28,107 nt of DNA, from the NCBI GenBank assembly GCA_937930135.1, contig CALGVO010000129.1:1-28107 (forward strand). Direction: 5' to 3'. The translations under genes and the position numbers were made by a program. This stretch comes from an uncultured Synechococcus sp. Its GTDB lineage: Bacteria; Cyanobacteriota; Cyanobacteriia; PCC-6307; Cyanobiaceae. The notes beneath the pieces are model-generated. The model did not search any database. It was not told the DNA's origin and saw only the letters and a program-made list of their open reading frames with translations. Below, piece after piece: positions 1 through 8,060 of this stretch (its first letter is position 1; each line of letters starts with the position of its first letter).

Positions 1-134
1 AGGGTGCGCGGATCAGCATCTGCAGGAGCAGGCGTGGGCAGCGCAGCAGGGATCGCTTCGGACAGGCCCGAGAGCAGATTCAATTGCGATGCGCCAGCCC
101 CGCTCTCCATCCCTTCAACCTCGACTCCCCCCAT
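1..134 (-). CDS. Possible N-terminal fragment of an unidentified gene, running off the left edge
   Basis: A minus-strand reading frame starts at ATG 134 (or ATG 110) and stays open to the window edge. It reads MGGVEVEGMESGAGASQLN and then a stretch rich in Ala and Pro (LPTPAPADADPRT). I do not recognise it. It would be divergent from peroxiredoxin Q, with the two starts about 55 bp apart. Only about 44 residues are visible, so this could be a real gene with a low-complexity N-terminus or chance openness in high-GC DNA. The other frames here are interrupted or look like shadows. Confidence 0.3.
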   Translation of the reverse strand, partial: MGGVEVEGMESGAGASQLNLLSGLSEAIPAALPTPAPADADPRT

Positions 135-159
135 TCTCCAGTCGCTCGCCAGCGCCCCT

Positions 160-165
160 TAGGGT
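160..165 (+). promoter_or_regulatory. Putative -10 box (TAGGGT) for the peroxiredoxin Q gene
   Basis: TAGGGT fits the TANNNT pattern of cyanobacterial -10 boxes. It would start transcription near 172, about 18 nt before ATG 190. No good -35 is visible. This placement favours ATG 190 over GTG 178 as the start. Confidence 0.3.
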
Positions 166-189
166 GCTGAGCCGATCGTGCAATCCCCC

Positions 190-651
190 ATGGCCCTTGG
201 CGTTGGCGATTCAGCCCCAACCATCCAACTGGAGGATCAGAACGGCGTGCTGCGAAACAGCAACGCCCTCGAGGGCCGTTGTCTGGTGCTGTTTTTCTAT
301 CCCAAGGACGAGACACCGGGATGCACCGCCGAGGCCTGCGGTTTCCGGGACAACTACAGCGAGCTTCAGGCCCAGGGCGCGGAGGTCTGGGGGGTGAGCG
401 GGGATGACATCGTCAGCCATCGGCGATTCGCCGAACGGCACCAGCTGCCCTTCCCCTTGCTGAGCGATCGCGACCAGAGCCTGCGCCGCGCCTTCGGCGT
501 GCCCAAAACCCTGGGCCTTCTGCCATCGCGGGTCACCTACGTGATCGATGGCTCCGGCACGATTCGCCATGTGTTCAACAACCTGCTCGATGGCCCCGCC
601 CATGTGAAAGAGGCGCTAAAAGTCCTCCAGGGCCTTCAGGGCAAGGCATGA
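190..651 (+). CDS. bcp: Peroxiredoxin Q / bacterioferritin comigratory protein (thiol peroxidase)
   Basis: Thioredoxin-fold peroxidase of the PrxQ/BCP family that reduces hydrogen peroxide and alkyl hydroperoxides with electrons from thioredoxin. The family signature FYPKDETPGCTAEAC is present. Counting from ATG 190, the peroxidatic cysteine is C45 and a second cysteine, C50, sits five residues later, as in atypical 2-Cys BCP proteins. The protein is 153 residues, normal for the family. GTG 178 in the same frame would add four residues. ATG 190 was chosen because MALGVGDSAP matches the usual N-terminus and a -10-like box lies 25 bp upstream. The stop codon overlaps the start of the DUF1350 gene (ATGA at 648-651), so the two are probably co-translated. 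No signal peptide is present, so it is cytosolic. Confidence 0.93.
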   Translation: MALGVGDSAPTIQLEDQNGVLRNSNALEGRCLVLFFYPKDETPGCTAEACGFRDNYSELQAQGAEVWGVSGDDIVSHRRFAERHQLPFPLLSDRDQSLRRAFGVPKTLGLLPSRVTYVIDGSGTIRHVFNNLLDGPAHVKEALKVLQGLQGKA

Positions 652-1373
652 GCCGCTGGCGACGATCGGGGGAATGCTGGTGTCTCTGGCCCGCCCAACC
701 CCGCGCTCTGATCGACTTCATCGGCGGCAGCTACCTGGCGGCGACGCCCCAGATCAGTTACAGGCGCTTGCTGGAAGGGCTCGCGCAGCAGGGATGGGCG
801 ATTCACGCCTGGAGCTACGTGCCGGCCTTCGACCACCAGCTGCAGGCCCGACAGGCCTGGGATGCCTTCCGCAGCTGCCGCAGAACCCTGATTCAACGGG
901 TGGGTGATCTGCCCCAATCGCTCCGGCTCGGCCACAGCCTCGGCTGCAAACTGCACCTGCTGGCTCCCGACGGTGGTCGCAACAGCAGCGGTCTGGCCGC
1001 CCTCAGCTTCAACAATTTCGCGGCCGATCGCTCGATTCCCCTGCTCGGCACCCTGGCACCAAGCCTGGGCGTGACCACGGAGTTCAGCCCCAGCCCGGAG
1101 GAAACCCTGCGCCTGATCGCGCGCCACTATTTGCCGGCCCGCAACCTGGTGGTGCGCTTCGGCACCGACAGCCTCGATCAGAGCGAGGCGCTGCTCGCCT
1201 GCCTCAAGAGCCGTCCCGGCGACCAGAGCACCTGGCTGCAGATGGAGGGCGATCACCTGACGCCCGCCAGTGCCGGGCTGCGCCAGGGCCTGCTGGGCGA
1301 CTGGGCCGATGATCCCAAACGCAGCCGCAGACTGCAGAAACTGATCCACGCCCTGGTGGCCTGGGCGCGCTGA
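648..1373 (+). CDS. DUF1350 family protein (alpha/beta-hydrolase-like)
   Basis: A 241-residue protein of the DUF1350 family, which occurs in cyanobacteria and plant plastids and has no established biochemical role. Family-like segments are FIGGSYLAATPQISYR near the N-terminus, GHSLGCKLHLL in the middle and a late GDHLTPA. The GHSLG motif resembles an alpha/beta-hydrolase nucleophile elbow with Ser as nucleophile, and the late His in GDHLTPA could complete a triad. This suggests an esterase or lipase-like fold, but activity is unproven. It starts inside the peroxiredoxin stop codon (ATGA overlap), implying a two-gene operon. It ends 29 bp before the convergent acs gene, with no clear terminator between them. 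There is no signal peptide. Confidence 0.85.
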   Translation: MSRWRRSGECWCLWPAQPRALIDFIGGSYLAATPQISYRRLLEGLAQQGWAIHAWSYVPAFDHQLQARQAWDAFRSCRRTLIQRVGDLPQSLRLGHSLGCKLHLLAPDGGRNSSGLAALSFNNFAADRSIPLLGTLAPSLGVTTEFSPSPEETLRLIARHYLPARNLVVRFGTDSLDQSEALLACLKSRPGDQSTWLQMEGDHLTPASAGLRQGLLGDWADDPKRSRRLQKLIHALVAWAR

Positions 1374-1389
1374 AGCCCCCAGGCGAGCT

Positions 1390-1420
1390 GGCCCGCAGGC
1401 GATCAGGCCCGCAGGCGATC
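1390..1420. repeat. 15-bp tandem direct repeat across the acs stop codon
   Basis: GGCCCGCAGGCGATC occurs at 1390-1404 and again at 1406-1420, a 16-bp period. The second copy encodes the last residues of acetyl-CoA synthetase and the first lies across and beyond its stop codon. It looks like a recent small tandem duplication. It does not change the reading frame of acs. Confidence 0.85.
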
Positions 1421-3379
1421 CAGCACGGAGCGATCCTCCAGGGTGCTGGTGTCGCCGCTCACCTCCTCGCCGGCCGCCAGAGAACGGAGGATGCGACGCA
1501 TGATCTTGCCGCTGCGGGTCTTGGGCAGGGCATCGCTGCAGCGGATCTCATCGGGCTTGGCGATCGGGCCGATCTCCTGGCCCACATGGGCACGCAACTC
1601 AGCCACCAACGCCTCGCTGGGGTCGCGATCGGCCTCCAAAGTGACGAAGGCGACGATGCCCTCCCCCTTGAGCGCATCGGGACGCCCGACCACCGCCGCT
1701 TCCGCAACGGCGGGGTGGCTGACGAGCGCTGACTCGATCTCCATGGTGCCGAGACGGTGGCCGGAGACATTGATCACGTCATCGACCCGTCCCATCACCC
1801 AGAAATAACCATCGGCATCGCGGCGGGCGCCATCACCGGCGAAATAGATGAACGAGCCATCGGCGGGGCGGATGTGCTCCCAGTAGCTCTCGCGGAAGCG
1901 CTGGGGGTTGCCATGCACCGTGCGCATCATCCCGGGCCAGGGGCGACGCACCACCAGGTAGCCGCCTTCATCAGCTCCGACACTGCGGCCCTCGGCATCC
2001 ACCACGTCGGCGGCAATCCCAGGCAATGGCAGGGTGGCGGAACCGGGCTTGGTGGGGGTGGCACCCGGCAGCGGGCTGATCATCACACCACCGGTTTCGG
2101 TCTGCCACCAGGTGTCCACGATCGGGCAGCGGTTGCCACCGATCACCTCGCGATACCACATCCAGGCCTCGGGGTTGATCGGCTCACCGACCGTGCCGAG
2201 CAGGCGCAGGCTGCCCATGTCGTATTGATCGGGCACGGCACGACCGCTCTTCATGAAGGCGCGGATCGCCGTGGGGGCCGTGTAGAAGATCGTGACGCCG
2301 TGCTTCTGGATCAGCTCCCAGAAGGCTCCGGGCTTGCTCGGCCGGGGTGCCCCCTCGTACATCACGGTGGTGGCCCCGTTGGAGAGCGGGCCATAAACGA
2401 TGTAGCTGTGGCCGGTGATCCAGCCCACATCGGCGGTGCACCAGTAGATGTCGTCGTCCTTGATGTCGAAGATCCACTGGAAGGTGAGATGGGCCCAGAG
2501 GTTGTAACCGGCGGTGGTGTGCACCACCCCCTTGGGTTTGCCGGTGGAACCGGAGGTGTAGAGCACGAAGAGGCGATCTTCGCTGGCCATCGGCTCCGCA
2601 GGGCAGTCGGGGCTCTGGCACTCCACCAGTTCGTGCCACCAGCGATCGCGTCCCTCCACCATCGCCACCGGTTGCTCGGTGCGCCGCACCACCAGAACTG
2701 ACGACACGCTGGGGCAGGCCCCGCCTTCGAGGGCCGCATCGACGGCAGGCTTCAGCGACACCGGCTTGTCTTTGCGGAAACCGCCATCGGCGGTGATCAC
2801 CGCCTTCGCCTCCCCATCAATGAGGCGATCGCGCAGGGCCTCGGCCGAAAAGCCGCCGAACACCACCGAATGGGGGGCGCCGATGCGGGCGCAGGCCAGC
2901 ATCGCAATCGCCGCCTCCGGCACCATCGGCATGTAGAGCGCCACCAGATCCCCCTTGCCGATGCCCATGGCCTTCAGGGCATTGGCGGCCTTGCACACCT
3001 CGGCATGGAGCTCCCGGTAGCTGAACCGACGCACATCGCCCGGTTCGCCCTCCCAGATCAGGGCCGTCTTCTCCGCTGTGGGCCCGGCAAGATGGCGATC
3101 CAGGCAGTTGTAAGAGAGGTTGGTGGTGCCGCCTTCGAACCAGCGGGCGAAGGGAGGATCGCGCCAATCGAGCACGGTGTGAAAGGGCTCGAACCAATGC
3201 AGTTCCCGCCGGGCTGCCTCCCCCCAGAAGCGATCGGGATCCGCCGATGCCGCCTCGGCCATGGCGCGATAAGCCTCCAGGCTGGCGATCCGGGCCCCAG
3301 CCGCCAGCGCCGCCGGTGGCTCGAACACCCGCTGCTCATGCAGCACCGATTCGATCGTGGTGGAGGGATCGGAAGCCAT
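1403..3379 (-). CDS. acs: Acetyl-CoA synthetase (acetate-CoA ligase)
   Basis: AMP-forming acetyl-CoA synthetase: acetate + ATP + CoA gives acetyl-CoA + AMP + PPi, through an acetyl-adenylate. The protein is 658 residues, the usual length. The P-loop-like A3 motif YTSGSTGKPKGVVH, the WWQTETGG substrate motif and the C-terminal PKTRSGKIMRRILR are all present. The Lys of SGK is the catalytic lysine that is acetylated for control in other bacteria. ATG 3379 was chosen; a TTG one codon upstream is also possible. The neighbours are a convergent DUF1350 gene and a divergent HAD phosphatase whose start is about 100 bp away. In a phototroph the enzyme likely salvages acetate or scavenges acetyl groups; that role is inference. 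Confidence 0.96.
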   Translation of the reverse strand: MASDPSTTIESVLHEQRVFEPPAALAAGARIASLEAYRAMAEAASADPDRFWGEAARRELHWFEPFHTVLDWRDPPFARWFEGGTTNLSYNCLDRHLAGPTAEKTALIWEGEPGDVRRFSYRELHAEVCKAANALKAMGIGKGDLVALYMPMVPEAAIAMLACARIGAPHSVVFGGFSAEALRDRLIDGEAKAVITADGGFRKDKPVSLKPAVDAALEGGACPSVSSVLVVRRTEQPVAMVEGRDRWWHELVECQSPDCPAEPMASEDRLFVLYTSGSTGKPKGVVHTTAGYNLWAHLTFQWIFDIKDDDIYWCTADVGWITGHSYIVYGPLSNGATTVMYEGAPRPSKPGAFWELIQKHGVTIFYTAPTAIRAFMKSGRAVPDQYDMGSLRLLGTVGEPINPEAWMWYREVIGGNRCPIVDTWWQTETGGVMISPLPGATPTKPGSATLPLPGIAADVVDAEGRSVGADEGGYLVVRRPWPGMMRTVHGNPQRFRESYWEHIRPADGSFIYFAGDGARRDADGYFWVMGRVDDVINVSGHRLGTMEIESALVSHPAVAEAAVVGRPDALKGEGIVAFVTLEADRDPSEALVAELRAHVGQEIGPIAKPDEIRCSDALPKTRSGKIMRRILRSLAAGEEVSGDTSTLEDRSVLDRLRA

Positions 3380-3480
3380 CAACGGAGATCACTGGGGCAA
3401 TGGCCGCATTCAAGCCAGTCGGGGCCACCCGTCAGGGCGGGGTGACACGCTTGTTCAAATGCATCCGATCACCGCGGACC

Positions 3481-4185
3481 ATGCCTGCTCCCGCCGCCTG
3501 TCTGTTTGATCTGGATGGCCTGCTGCTCGACACCGAGCCCCTGCATGGCCAGGCCTGGACCAGGGCAGCGGCCCATTTCGGCGGCCAGCTCAGCCCAAGC
3601 CAACGGCGTCAGTTGCGGGGACGGCGGCGCCAGGACTGCGCCACCCAGGTGGCCACCTGGCTCCAGGCCGCCAATGCCAGCCCGCAGAGCGCCACCCCGC
3701 TGAACGGCGATGACCTGCTCGCGGTGCAACAACCGATCTCCCGGCAGTTGCTCGCGGCTGCGCCAGCGATGCCGGGGGCCGAAGCGTTGGTGCGCTGCTG
3801 CAGCGAGCTGGCGATTCCGATGGCGCTGGTCACCAGCAGTGCCGAGGAAGCGGTGCAACGCAAAAGTGCACCCCATCCCTGGCTGGAACAGATCCAGACG
3901 CGGGTGCTCGGGGATGACCCGGAGCTGGCGCGGGGGAAACCGGCCGCTGATCCCTTCCGGCTCGCCGCGGCCCGACTCGGCGTTGATCCGGCGACCTGCT
4001 GGGCCCTGGAAGACTCCCTCGCCGGTGCAACGGCAGCCCTGGCGGCGGGGTGCAGGGTGTGGATTCTCGAGAGCGAGACCGAAGGCGATGGCCTCCCTGT
4101 CGACCAGTTGCCCAAGGGGAACTGGACCCAGATTCAGCGACTGGACCAGGTGCAACGGCAACTGCGGCTGCTCGCGGGGGCCTGA
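3481..4185 (+). CDS. HAD-superfamily hydrolase, beta-phosphoglucomutase-like
   Basis: A 234-residue phosphatase or phosphomutase of the HAD superfamily, subfamily IA (CbbY/beta-phosphoglucomutase/Gph-like). Motif I is LFDLDGLLLDTE, with nucleophile D10 and acid/base D12. Motif II is the Thr/Ser in LVTSS, motif III the Lys of GKPAADPF, and motif IV ALEDSLAGATAA with the Mg-binding acidic pair. A helical cap of about 70 residues lies between motifs I and II. The frame is open further upstream, but ATG 3481 puts motif I at the expected distance from the N-terminus. The substrate cannot be read from the sequence; sugar phosphates are usual for this subfamily. It is an isolated plus-strand gene between two minus-strand units. 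Confidence 0.88.
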   Translation: MPAPAACLFDLDGLLLDTEPLHGQAWTRAAAHFGGQLSPSQRRQLRGRRRQDCATQVATWLQAANASPQSATPLNGDDLLAVQQPISRQLLAAAPAMPGAEALVRCCSELAIPMALVTSSAEEAVQRKSAPHPWLEQIQTRVLGDDPELARGKPAADPFRLAAARLGVDPATCWALEDSLAGATAALAAGCRVWILESETEGDGLPVDQLPKGNWTQIQRLDQVQRQLRLLAGA

Positions 4186-4237
4186 GGCAAGGCCACCTGC
4201 GAATCAGTCAAGGCGGCAACTGAGTCCAGACAGCCAA

Positions 4238-5209
4238 TCAGTAGAGACGGCCGAGCACGAAGTCGGGCAGATCGAGCAGAGCCCGCCGACTGGGCGACTC
4301 GGGCAACCAGGCCAGGGCTTCCCGCGCTTCACGCGCAAAGGTTTCGGCCAGCTCTCGGGTGCGCGGAATGGCGCGGGAGGCACGCACGAGCTCGAGGGCC
4401 TGCTCCAGATCGCCGTCGCCGCTGAATTCCCGCTCGATCAGGCCCGCCAGGGTGGGCTGCTCGTCCAGGGCATACAGGGCGGGAGCGGTGAGATAGCCGC
4501 TGGCCAGATCACTGGCAGCTGGTTTGCCGAGCTGCTGATCGCTGCCGGTGAAGTCGAGGATGTCATCCACCACCTGGAAGGCGAGGCCGAGCTGGCGGCC
4601 GTAGTGATACAGAGCCTGCAGATGATCGGAGCTCTCGCCACTCAAAACCCCGGCGGCCTTGGCGCTGTTGGCGATGAGCGATGCCGTTTTGCAATAGCTC
4701 TTTTCGAGATAGGTGGCGAAGGTCTGGCCGGTGTCGTAGCGGAACAGGCCCTGCTTCACCTCTCCATCCGCCAGATCCATGATCACCCGGCTGAGCAGTT
4801 TCACCACCTCCAGGTCATCCAGGTTGGCCAGGTGCCAACTGGCCTGGGCAAAGAGGAAATCCCCGGCCAACACCGCCACCCGATGGTTGAAACGGCTGTG
4901 CACCGTGGCCACGCCCCGGCGGGTGGCCGCCTCATCCACCACGTCATCGTGCACCAATGAGGCGGTGTGGATCATCTCCGTGATCTCCGCCAGCCGACGA
5001 TGGCGCGCCGTCAGGTCGCCACTGGGGGAGAGGGCGCGGGAGATCAGCAGCACGATGCCAGGCCGCAGCCGCTTGCCACCGGCACTGAAAAGATGTTCAG
5101 CCGCTGCCTGCAGGATCGGATGACCGGCACCGATCAGGCTGCGCAGATCGCTCAGGAGCGCTTCGAGATCCTGCTCAACCGGCTGCAGCAACTCTGTAAC
5201 GGTGCTCAT
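4238..5209 (-). CDS. sds: Solanesyl diphosphate synthase (all-trans polyprenyl transferase)
   Basis: Long-chain trans-prenyl diphosphate synthase of 323 residues, which elongates a short allylic diphosphate with IPP to make the C45 side chain of plastoquinone in cyanobacteria. The first aspartate-rich motif DDVVD is at residues 88-92 and the second, DDILD, at 215-219. The GGKRLRP substrate motif lies at 44-50. The start ATG 5209 is preceded by a strong Shine-Dalgarno (GAGGGGAG). It follows murI by 54 bp on the same strand, with a TAGGAT box in the gap, so it may have its own promoter as well as read-through from murI. A ubiD-like gene about 3.6 kb away may act in the same pathway. Exact chain length cannot be proved from sequence alone. 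Confidence 0.93.
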   Translation of the reverse strand: MSTVTELLQPVEQDLEALLSDLRSLIGAGHPILQAAAEHLFSAGGKRLRPGIVLLISRALSPSGDLTARHRRLAEITEMIHTASLVHDDVVDEAATRRGVATVHSRFNHRVAVLAGDFLFAQASWHLANLDDLEVVKLLSRVIMDLADGEVKQGLFRYDTGQTFATYLEKSYCKTASLIANSAKAAGVLSGESSDHLQALYHYGRQLGLAFQVVDDILDFTGSDQQLGKPAASDLASGYLTAPALYALDEQPTLAGLIEREFSGDGDLEQALELVRASRAIPRTRELAETFAREAREALAWLPESPSRRALLDLPDFVLGRLY

Positions 5210-5228
5210 GACTCCCCTCGGCGCAGCG

Positions 5229-5234
5229 ATCCTA
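5229..5234 (-). promoter_or_regulatory. Putative -10 box (TAGGAT) for sds
   Basis: On the minus strand TAGGAT lies 20-25 bp upstream of the sds ATG, between the murI stop and the sds Shine-Dalgarno. The predicted start point near 5222 leaves room for the ribosome site at 5213-5220. No convincing -35 is visible. Confidence 0.3.
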
Positions 5235-5263
5235 GGGGCAGCAAGCCGATGAACGCTGAAGGC

Positions 5264-6052
5264 TCAGCGCAGCTCCACCAGCTCCACGAGCGGCCGCTCC
5301 CCCAGCCAAGGCGTGGCCCGGCAGGCAAAGCCTTCGGGATCGGCGGTGACACACAGGCGCGTGGTCGCCAGGGAGAGGGGTTGGGCCGGTCGGCCCTGCT
5401 GGGGTGAGCCGAGCAGGGCATCGAGCTGGCGCGCGACCCCTTCCGCCGGATCGATCAGCCGCACATCGGGGGGCAGCAGGCTCTGCAGCAGCGGTTGCAG
5501 CAAGGGGTAATGGGTGCAGCCCAGGATCACCGATTGCACCGACGCCTCCAGCAGGGGCGTGAGATACAGCTGGGCGATCTGGCGCAGGGCCGGGCTGCTG
5601 AGATCACCGGCTTCGATCCGGGGCACGAATTCCGGGCAGGCCTGCTGCACCACCAGCGAACCGGGATGGAGCGCCTCGATGCTTTCCCGGTAGGCGCCGG
5701 AGGCCACCGTGGCCGGCGTGGCCAGCACGCCGACGCGGGACTCCCGCACCATGGCCGCCGCCGCACCGATCAGGCCCACCACCGGCACACCCGCCTGGCC
5801 CTCCGCCACATCACGGGCGAGGGCATTGGTGGTGTTGCAGGCCATCACCACGGTAAACACCTGCTGGGAACGCAGCCAGGCCACCACCTCCGCAGCGATC
5901 GAGCGGATCTCGGAGGGCGAGCGACTGCCGTAGGGCACCCGGGCGGTGTCGCCGAGATACACGCAGGGCACCGGTCCGTGGCGATGCAACACGCGGCGCA
6001 GCACGGTGAGGCCACCGAGGCCGCTGTCGAACAGTCCGAGACAGACGCTCAC
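5264..6052 (-). CDS. murI: Glutamate racemase
   Basis: Interconverts L- and D-glutamate, supplying D-Glu for peptidoglycan. The protein is 262 residues, normal length. The two catalytic cysteines are visible: C72 in MACNTTNA and C179 in LGCTHYPLL. The N-terminal FDSGLGGLTVL holds the conserved Asp and Ser that line the active site. The start ATG 6052 overlaps the stop of amiC (ATGA, 6049-6052), so the two cell-wall genes are translationally coupled. It is cytosolic. Confidence 0.96.
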   Translation of the reverse strand: MSVCLGLFDSGLGGLTVLRRVLHRHGPVPCVYLGDTARVPYGSRSPSEIRSIAAEVVAWLRSQQVFTVVMACNTTNALARDVAEGQAGVPVVGLIGAAAAMVRESRVGVLATPATVASGAYRESIEALHPGSLVVQQACPEFVPRIEAGDLSSPALRQIAQLYLTPLLEASVQSVILGCTHYPLLQPLLQSLLPPDVRLIDPAEGVARQLDALLGSPQQGRPAQPLSLATTRLCVTADPEGFACRATPWLGERPLVELVELR

Positions 6053-7140
6053 CGCACCCCCTGGAGGTATTCGAGAATGCCGGCAGCGATGGCGAGCGCC
6101 AGACGACGGCGATGGCTCGCATTCGCCAGCCGGGGCGCATCAATCGCACCGGTGACAAATCCGGTTTCCACCAGAGCCGAGGGCATGGTGGTGCGGCGGA
6201 TCACGAAGAAGCGACCGCGACGCACGCCGCGATCGGGACTGCCCGGCGACACATTGAGCACCTGCTGCTGAATGCGCGAGGCCAGCCGAGCCGAGCGTGG
6301 GTCGGAAAAATAGAAGGTCTCGATCCCGTTCACCTCTGGGCGCGACATGCTGATCGCATTGGCGTGAATGCTCACGAACGCGGTGGCACCGATGCGGTTG
6401 GCGATCGCCACACGGGGCGGCAGATCAACATCCACATCCGCCGTGCGCGTCATCGTGACCTGCACCCCCTTGGCCTCCAGCAACTGGGCCACCTGCAGGG
6501 AAATATCGAGCACCACATCGGTCTCGCGCAGCCCGCCGATTCCCACCGCTCCTGGATCAGGGCCTCCGTGGCCGGGATCGATCACGACCCGGTAGCGGCC
6601 CCGGGGCACATCGGGCAGGCCGGAAGCATTGATCGGTGTGCGCGTGGGGGTGATGCGCACCCCCGGAGACCAGCCCCCGGAGCGGGCGCTGAGGTCGCCC
6701 TCTCCGATCGCCCGCAGTCCGCGCGTTGGCAGATCGGGGAACACCAGTTTCCAGCGGTCGGCAGCCGTGCCCACCAGCTTGAGGCGTCCGGGGTCGAGAT
6801 CAACGCCAGGCTGGAACTCGAGCACGAGCCGGGTGGTACCCGGGGTGGGCTTGCCGAGTCGCACCTCCCGCAAGGCCCCACTGCCGGCCAGGCTGCGCGG
6901 CCGACTCAGCTCCCCGGGAAAATCAATCCACACCCGAGGGCCCTGCCGGCGATCGCCGGCTTCAAAAAACGCGTCCAGGCGGGCACCGGCGGCGGTGCGC
7001 AGCTCGAGCACACCCTCACGATTGAACGACCAGGCGGCCAGGGCGCTGGCCGCTCGCGCCGGCAGCGCCAGCAGCAGGGCGGACAGCTGCACAAGCGCCA
7101 GGCTCGCCAGCGCCAGGGGACGGGTACGGACCGGGCGCAT
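6049..7140 (-). CDS. amiC: N-acetylmuramoyl-L-alanine amidase, AMIN + Amidase_3
   Basis: Zinc amidase that cuts the bond between MurNAc and the peptide stem, used in cell separation and, in filamentous relatives, septal pore formation. The protein is 363 residues. A signal peptide (residues 1-30, ending near PARA) is followed by an AMIN-type beta domain (about 35-130) that targets peptidoglycan, then the Amidase_3 catalytic domain (about 180-360). The zinc and catalytic residues appear as DPGHGGPDPGA, the Glu of LRETD, SIHANA, and the Glu of ALVETGF. It starts 4 bp after the nitrilase-family gene and overlaps murI by 4 bp, so all three are probably one transcript. It is periplasmic. A 16-bp palindrome centred on a HIP1 site lies inside it. 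Confidence 0.94.
   Translation of the reverse strand: MRPVRTRPLALASLALVQLSALLLALPARAASALAAWSFNREGVLELRTAAGARLDAFFEAGDRRQGPRVWIDFPGELSRPRSLAGSGALREVRLGKPTPGTTRLVLEFQPGVDLDPGRLKLVGTAADRWKLVFPDLPTRGLRAIGEGDLSARSGGWSPGVRITPTRTPINASGLPDVPRGRYRVVIDPGHGGPDPGAVGIGGLRETDVVLDISLQVAQLLEAKGVQVTMTRTADVDVDLPPRVAIANRIGATAFVSIHANAISMSRPEVNGIETFYFSDPRSARLASRIQQQVLNVSPGSPDRGVRRGRFFVIRRTTMPSALVETGFVTGAIDAPRLANASHRRRLALAIAAGILEYLQGVR
6945..6960. repeat. 16-bp perfect palindrome containing a HIP1 octamer
   Basis: GCCGGCGATCGCCGGC is a perfect inverted repeat whose centre is the HIP1 octamer GCGATCGC (6949-6956). It lies inside amiC. HIP1 is the highly iterated palindrome of many cyanobacterial genomes, and this copy is extended by four matching bases on each side. 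Confidence 0.9.
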
Positions 7141-7144
7141 GGGA

Positions 7145-7966
7145 TCAGAACAGCGCGGGCCGGCGATGTTGAAGGCTTGGCATCTGGCCGCGGATCCGCT
7201 TCAGATGGTCGGGATCGATGGGGGCGATGGCAGCGCCTGGCGAAACGCCGGCATCGGCGAGCACCGTGCCCCAGGGGTCAATCACCATGGCGTGACCATG
7301 GGTCTGACGCCGGCCGTAGTGGAGGCCCGTCTGGGCCGGTGCCAACACGTAGGCCGTGTTCTCGATCGCCCGGGCCTGCAGCAGCACCTGCCAGTGGTCC
7401 TTACCGGTGAAGGCAGTGAAGGCGGCTGGGATCATCAACACCTCGGCTCCATCACCGACGAGATGGCGGTAGAGCTCAGGGAAGCGCAGGTCGTAGCAAA
7501 TGGACACCCCCACCCGGCAGAGACCGGGAATGGTGACCACCGGTGGATGGTTGTGGCCCGGACTGAAGCTGGCGGATTCCCGGTAGGTGCTGCCGTCCGG
7601 CAGGTCCACATCGAAGAGGTGAATCTTGTCGTAGCTCGCCAGCAGCTGGCCATCGCGACCCACCAGCTGGGCCCGTTGATAGGTGTGCTGACCGTCGCCG
7701 ACCGGCACTGGAAAACCGCCGCCAAGGATGGCCAGCTGGTAGCGACAGGCCATGGTGACCAGGAAGCGCTCGCACTGCTGCGAAAGGGCGGGGGCCAGTT
7801 CGAGGCGCCGCGCATCGTCGCCCATGAAGGCGAAATTCTCCGGCAGCCCCACCAGCTCGGCACCGCGACGGGCCGCCAGCTCGATCTGTTCTTCCGCCGC
7901 AGCGAAGTTGGCCTCTGGATCAGAGCCGCTCGTGAGTTGCACAGCCGCTGCCAGGAAGTCGCTCAC
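7145..7966 (-). CDS. Nitrilase-superfamily amidase (Nit1/Nit2-like, probable deaminated-glutathione amidase)
   Basis: Carbon-nitrogen hydrolase of 273 residues. The Glu-Lys-Cys triad is visible: E43 in LPENFAF, K114 in YDKIHLFDVDLPDG and C157 in SICYDLRFPELY. The DVDLPDG and DLRFPELY segments match the Nit1/Nit2 branch, whose known members hydrolyse deaminated glutathione or omega-amides; the substrate here is inferred. The frame is open to 8119, but that extension would run into comB and has no family-like sequence. GTG 7966 gives the expected N-terminus and lies about 15 nt downstream of a predicted transcription start. Its stop is 4 bp before the amiC start, so it probably leads the nitrilase-amiC-murI operon. 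Confidence 0.9.
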   Translation of the reverse strand: MSDFLAAAVQLTSGSDPEANFAAAEEQIELAARRGAELVGLPENFAFMGDDARRLELAPALSQQCERFLVTMACRYQLAILGGGFPVPVGDGQHTYQRAQLVGRDGQLLASYDKIHLFDVDLPDGSTYRESASFSPGHNHPPVVTIPGLCRVGVSICYDLRFPELYRHLVGDGAEVLMIPAAFTAFTGKDHWQVLLQARAIENTAYVLAPAQTGLHYGRRQTHGHAMVIDPWGTVLADAGVSPGAAIAPIDPDHLKRIRGQMPSLQHRRPALF

Positions 7967-7987
7967 GGAAGGTCGAGAAAGGGTCTG

Positions 7988-8015
7988 ATCGTAAGGGGAT
8001 CCCCCTGGGCGGCAA
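7988..8015 (-). promoter_or_regulatory. Putative sigma-70 promoter for the nitrilase-amiC-murI operon
   Basis: On the minus strand a TTGCCG -35 (8010-8015) and a TACGAT -10 (7988-7993) are separated by 16 bp. They lie in the 94-bp gap between comB and the nitrilase gene. The spacer contains the 10-bp palindrome GGGGATCCCC (7995-8004), which could be an operator. The predicted start point is near 7981. Confidence 0.4.
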
Positions 8016-8060
8016 GCGGAAGACCGCGCGGATGACACCGAAGCCGATGCCAGCGAAGAC

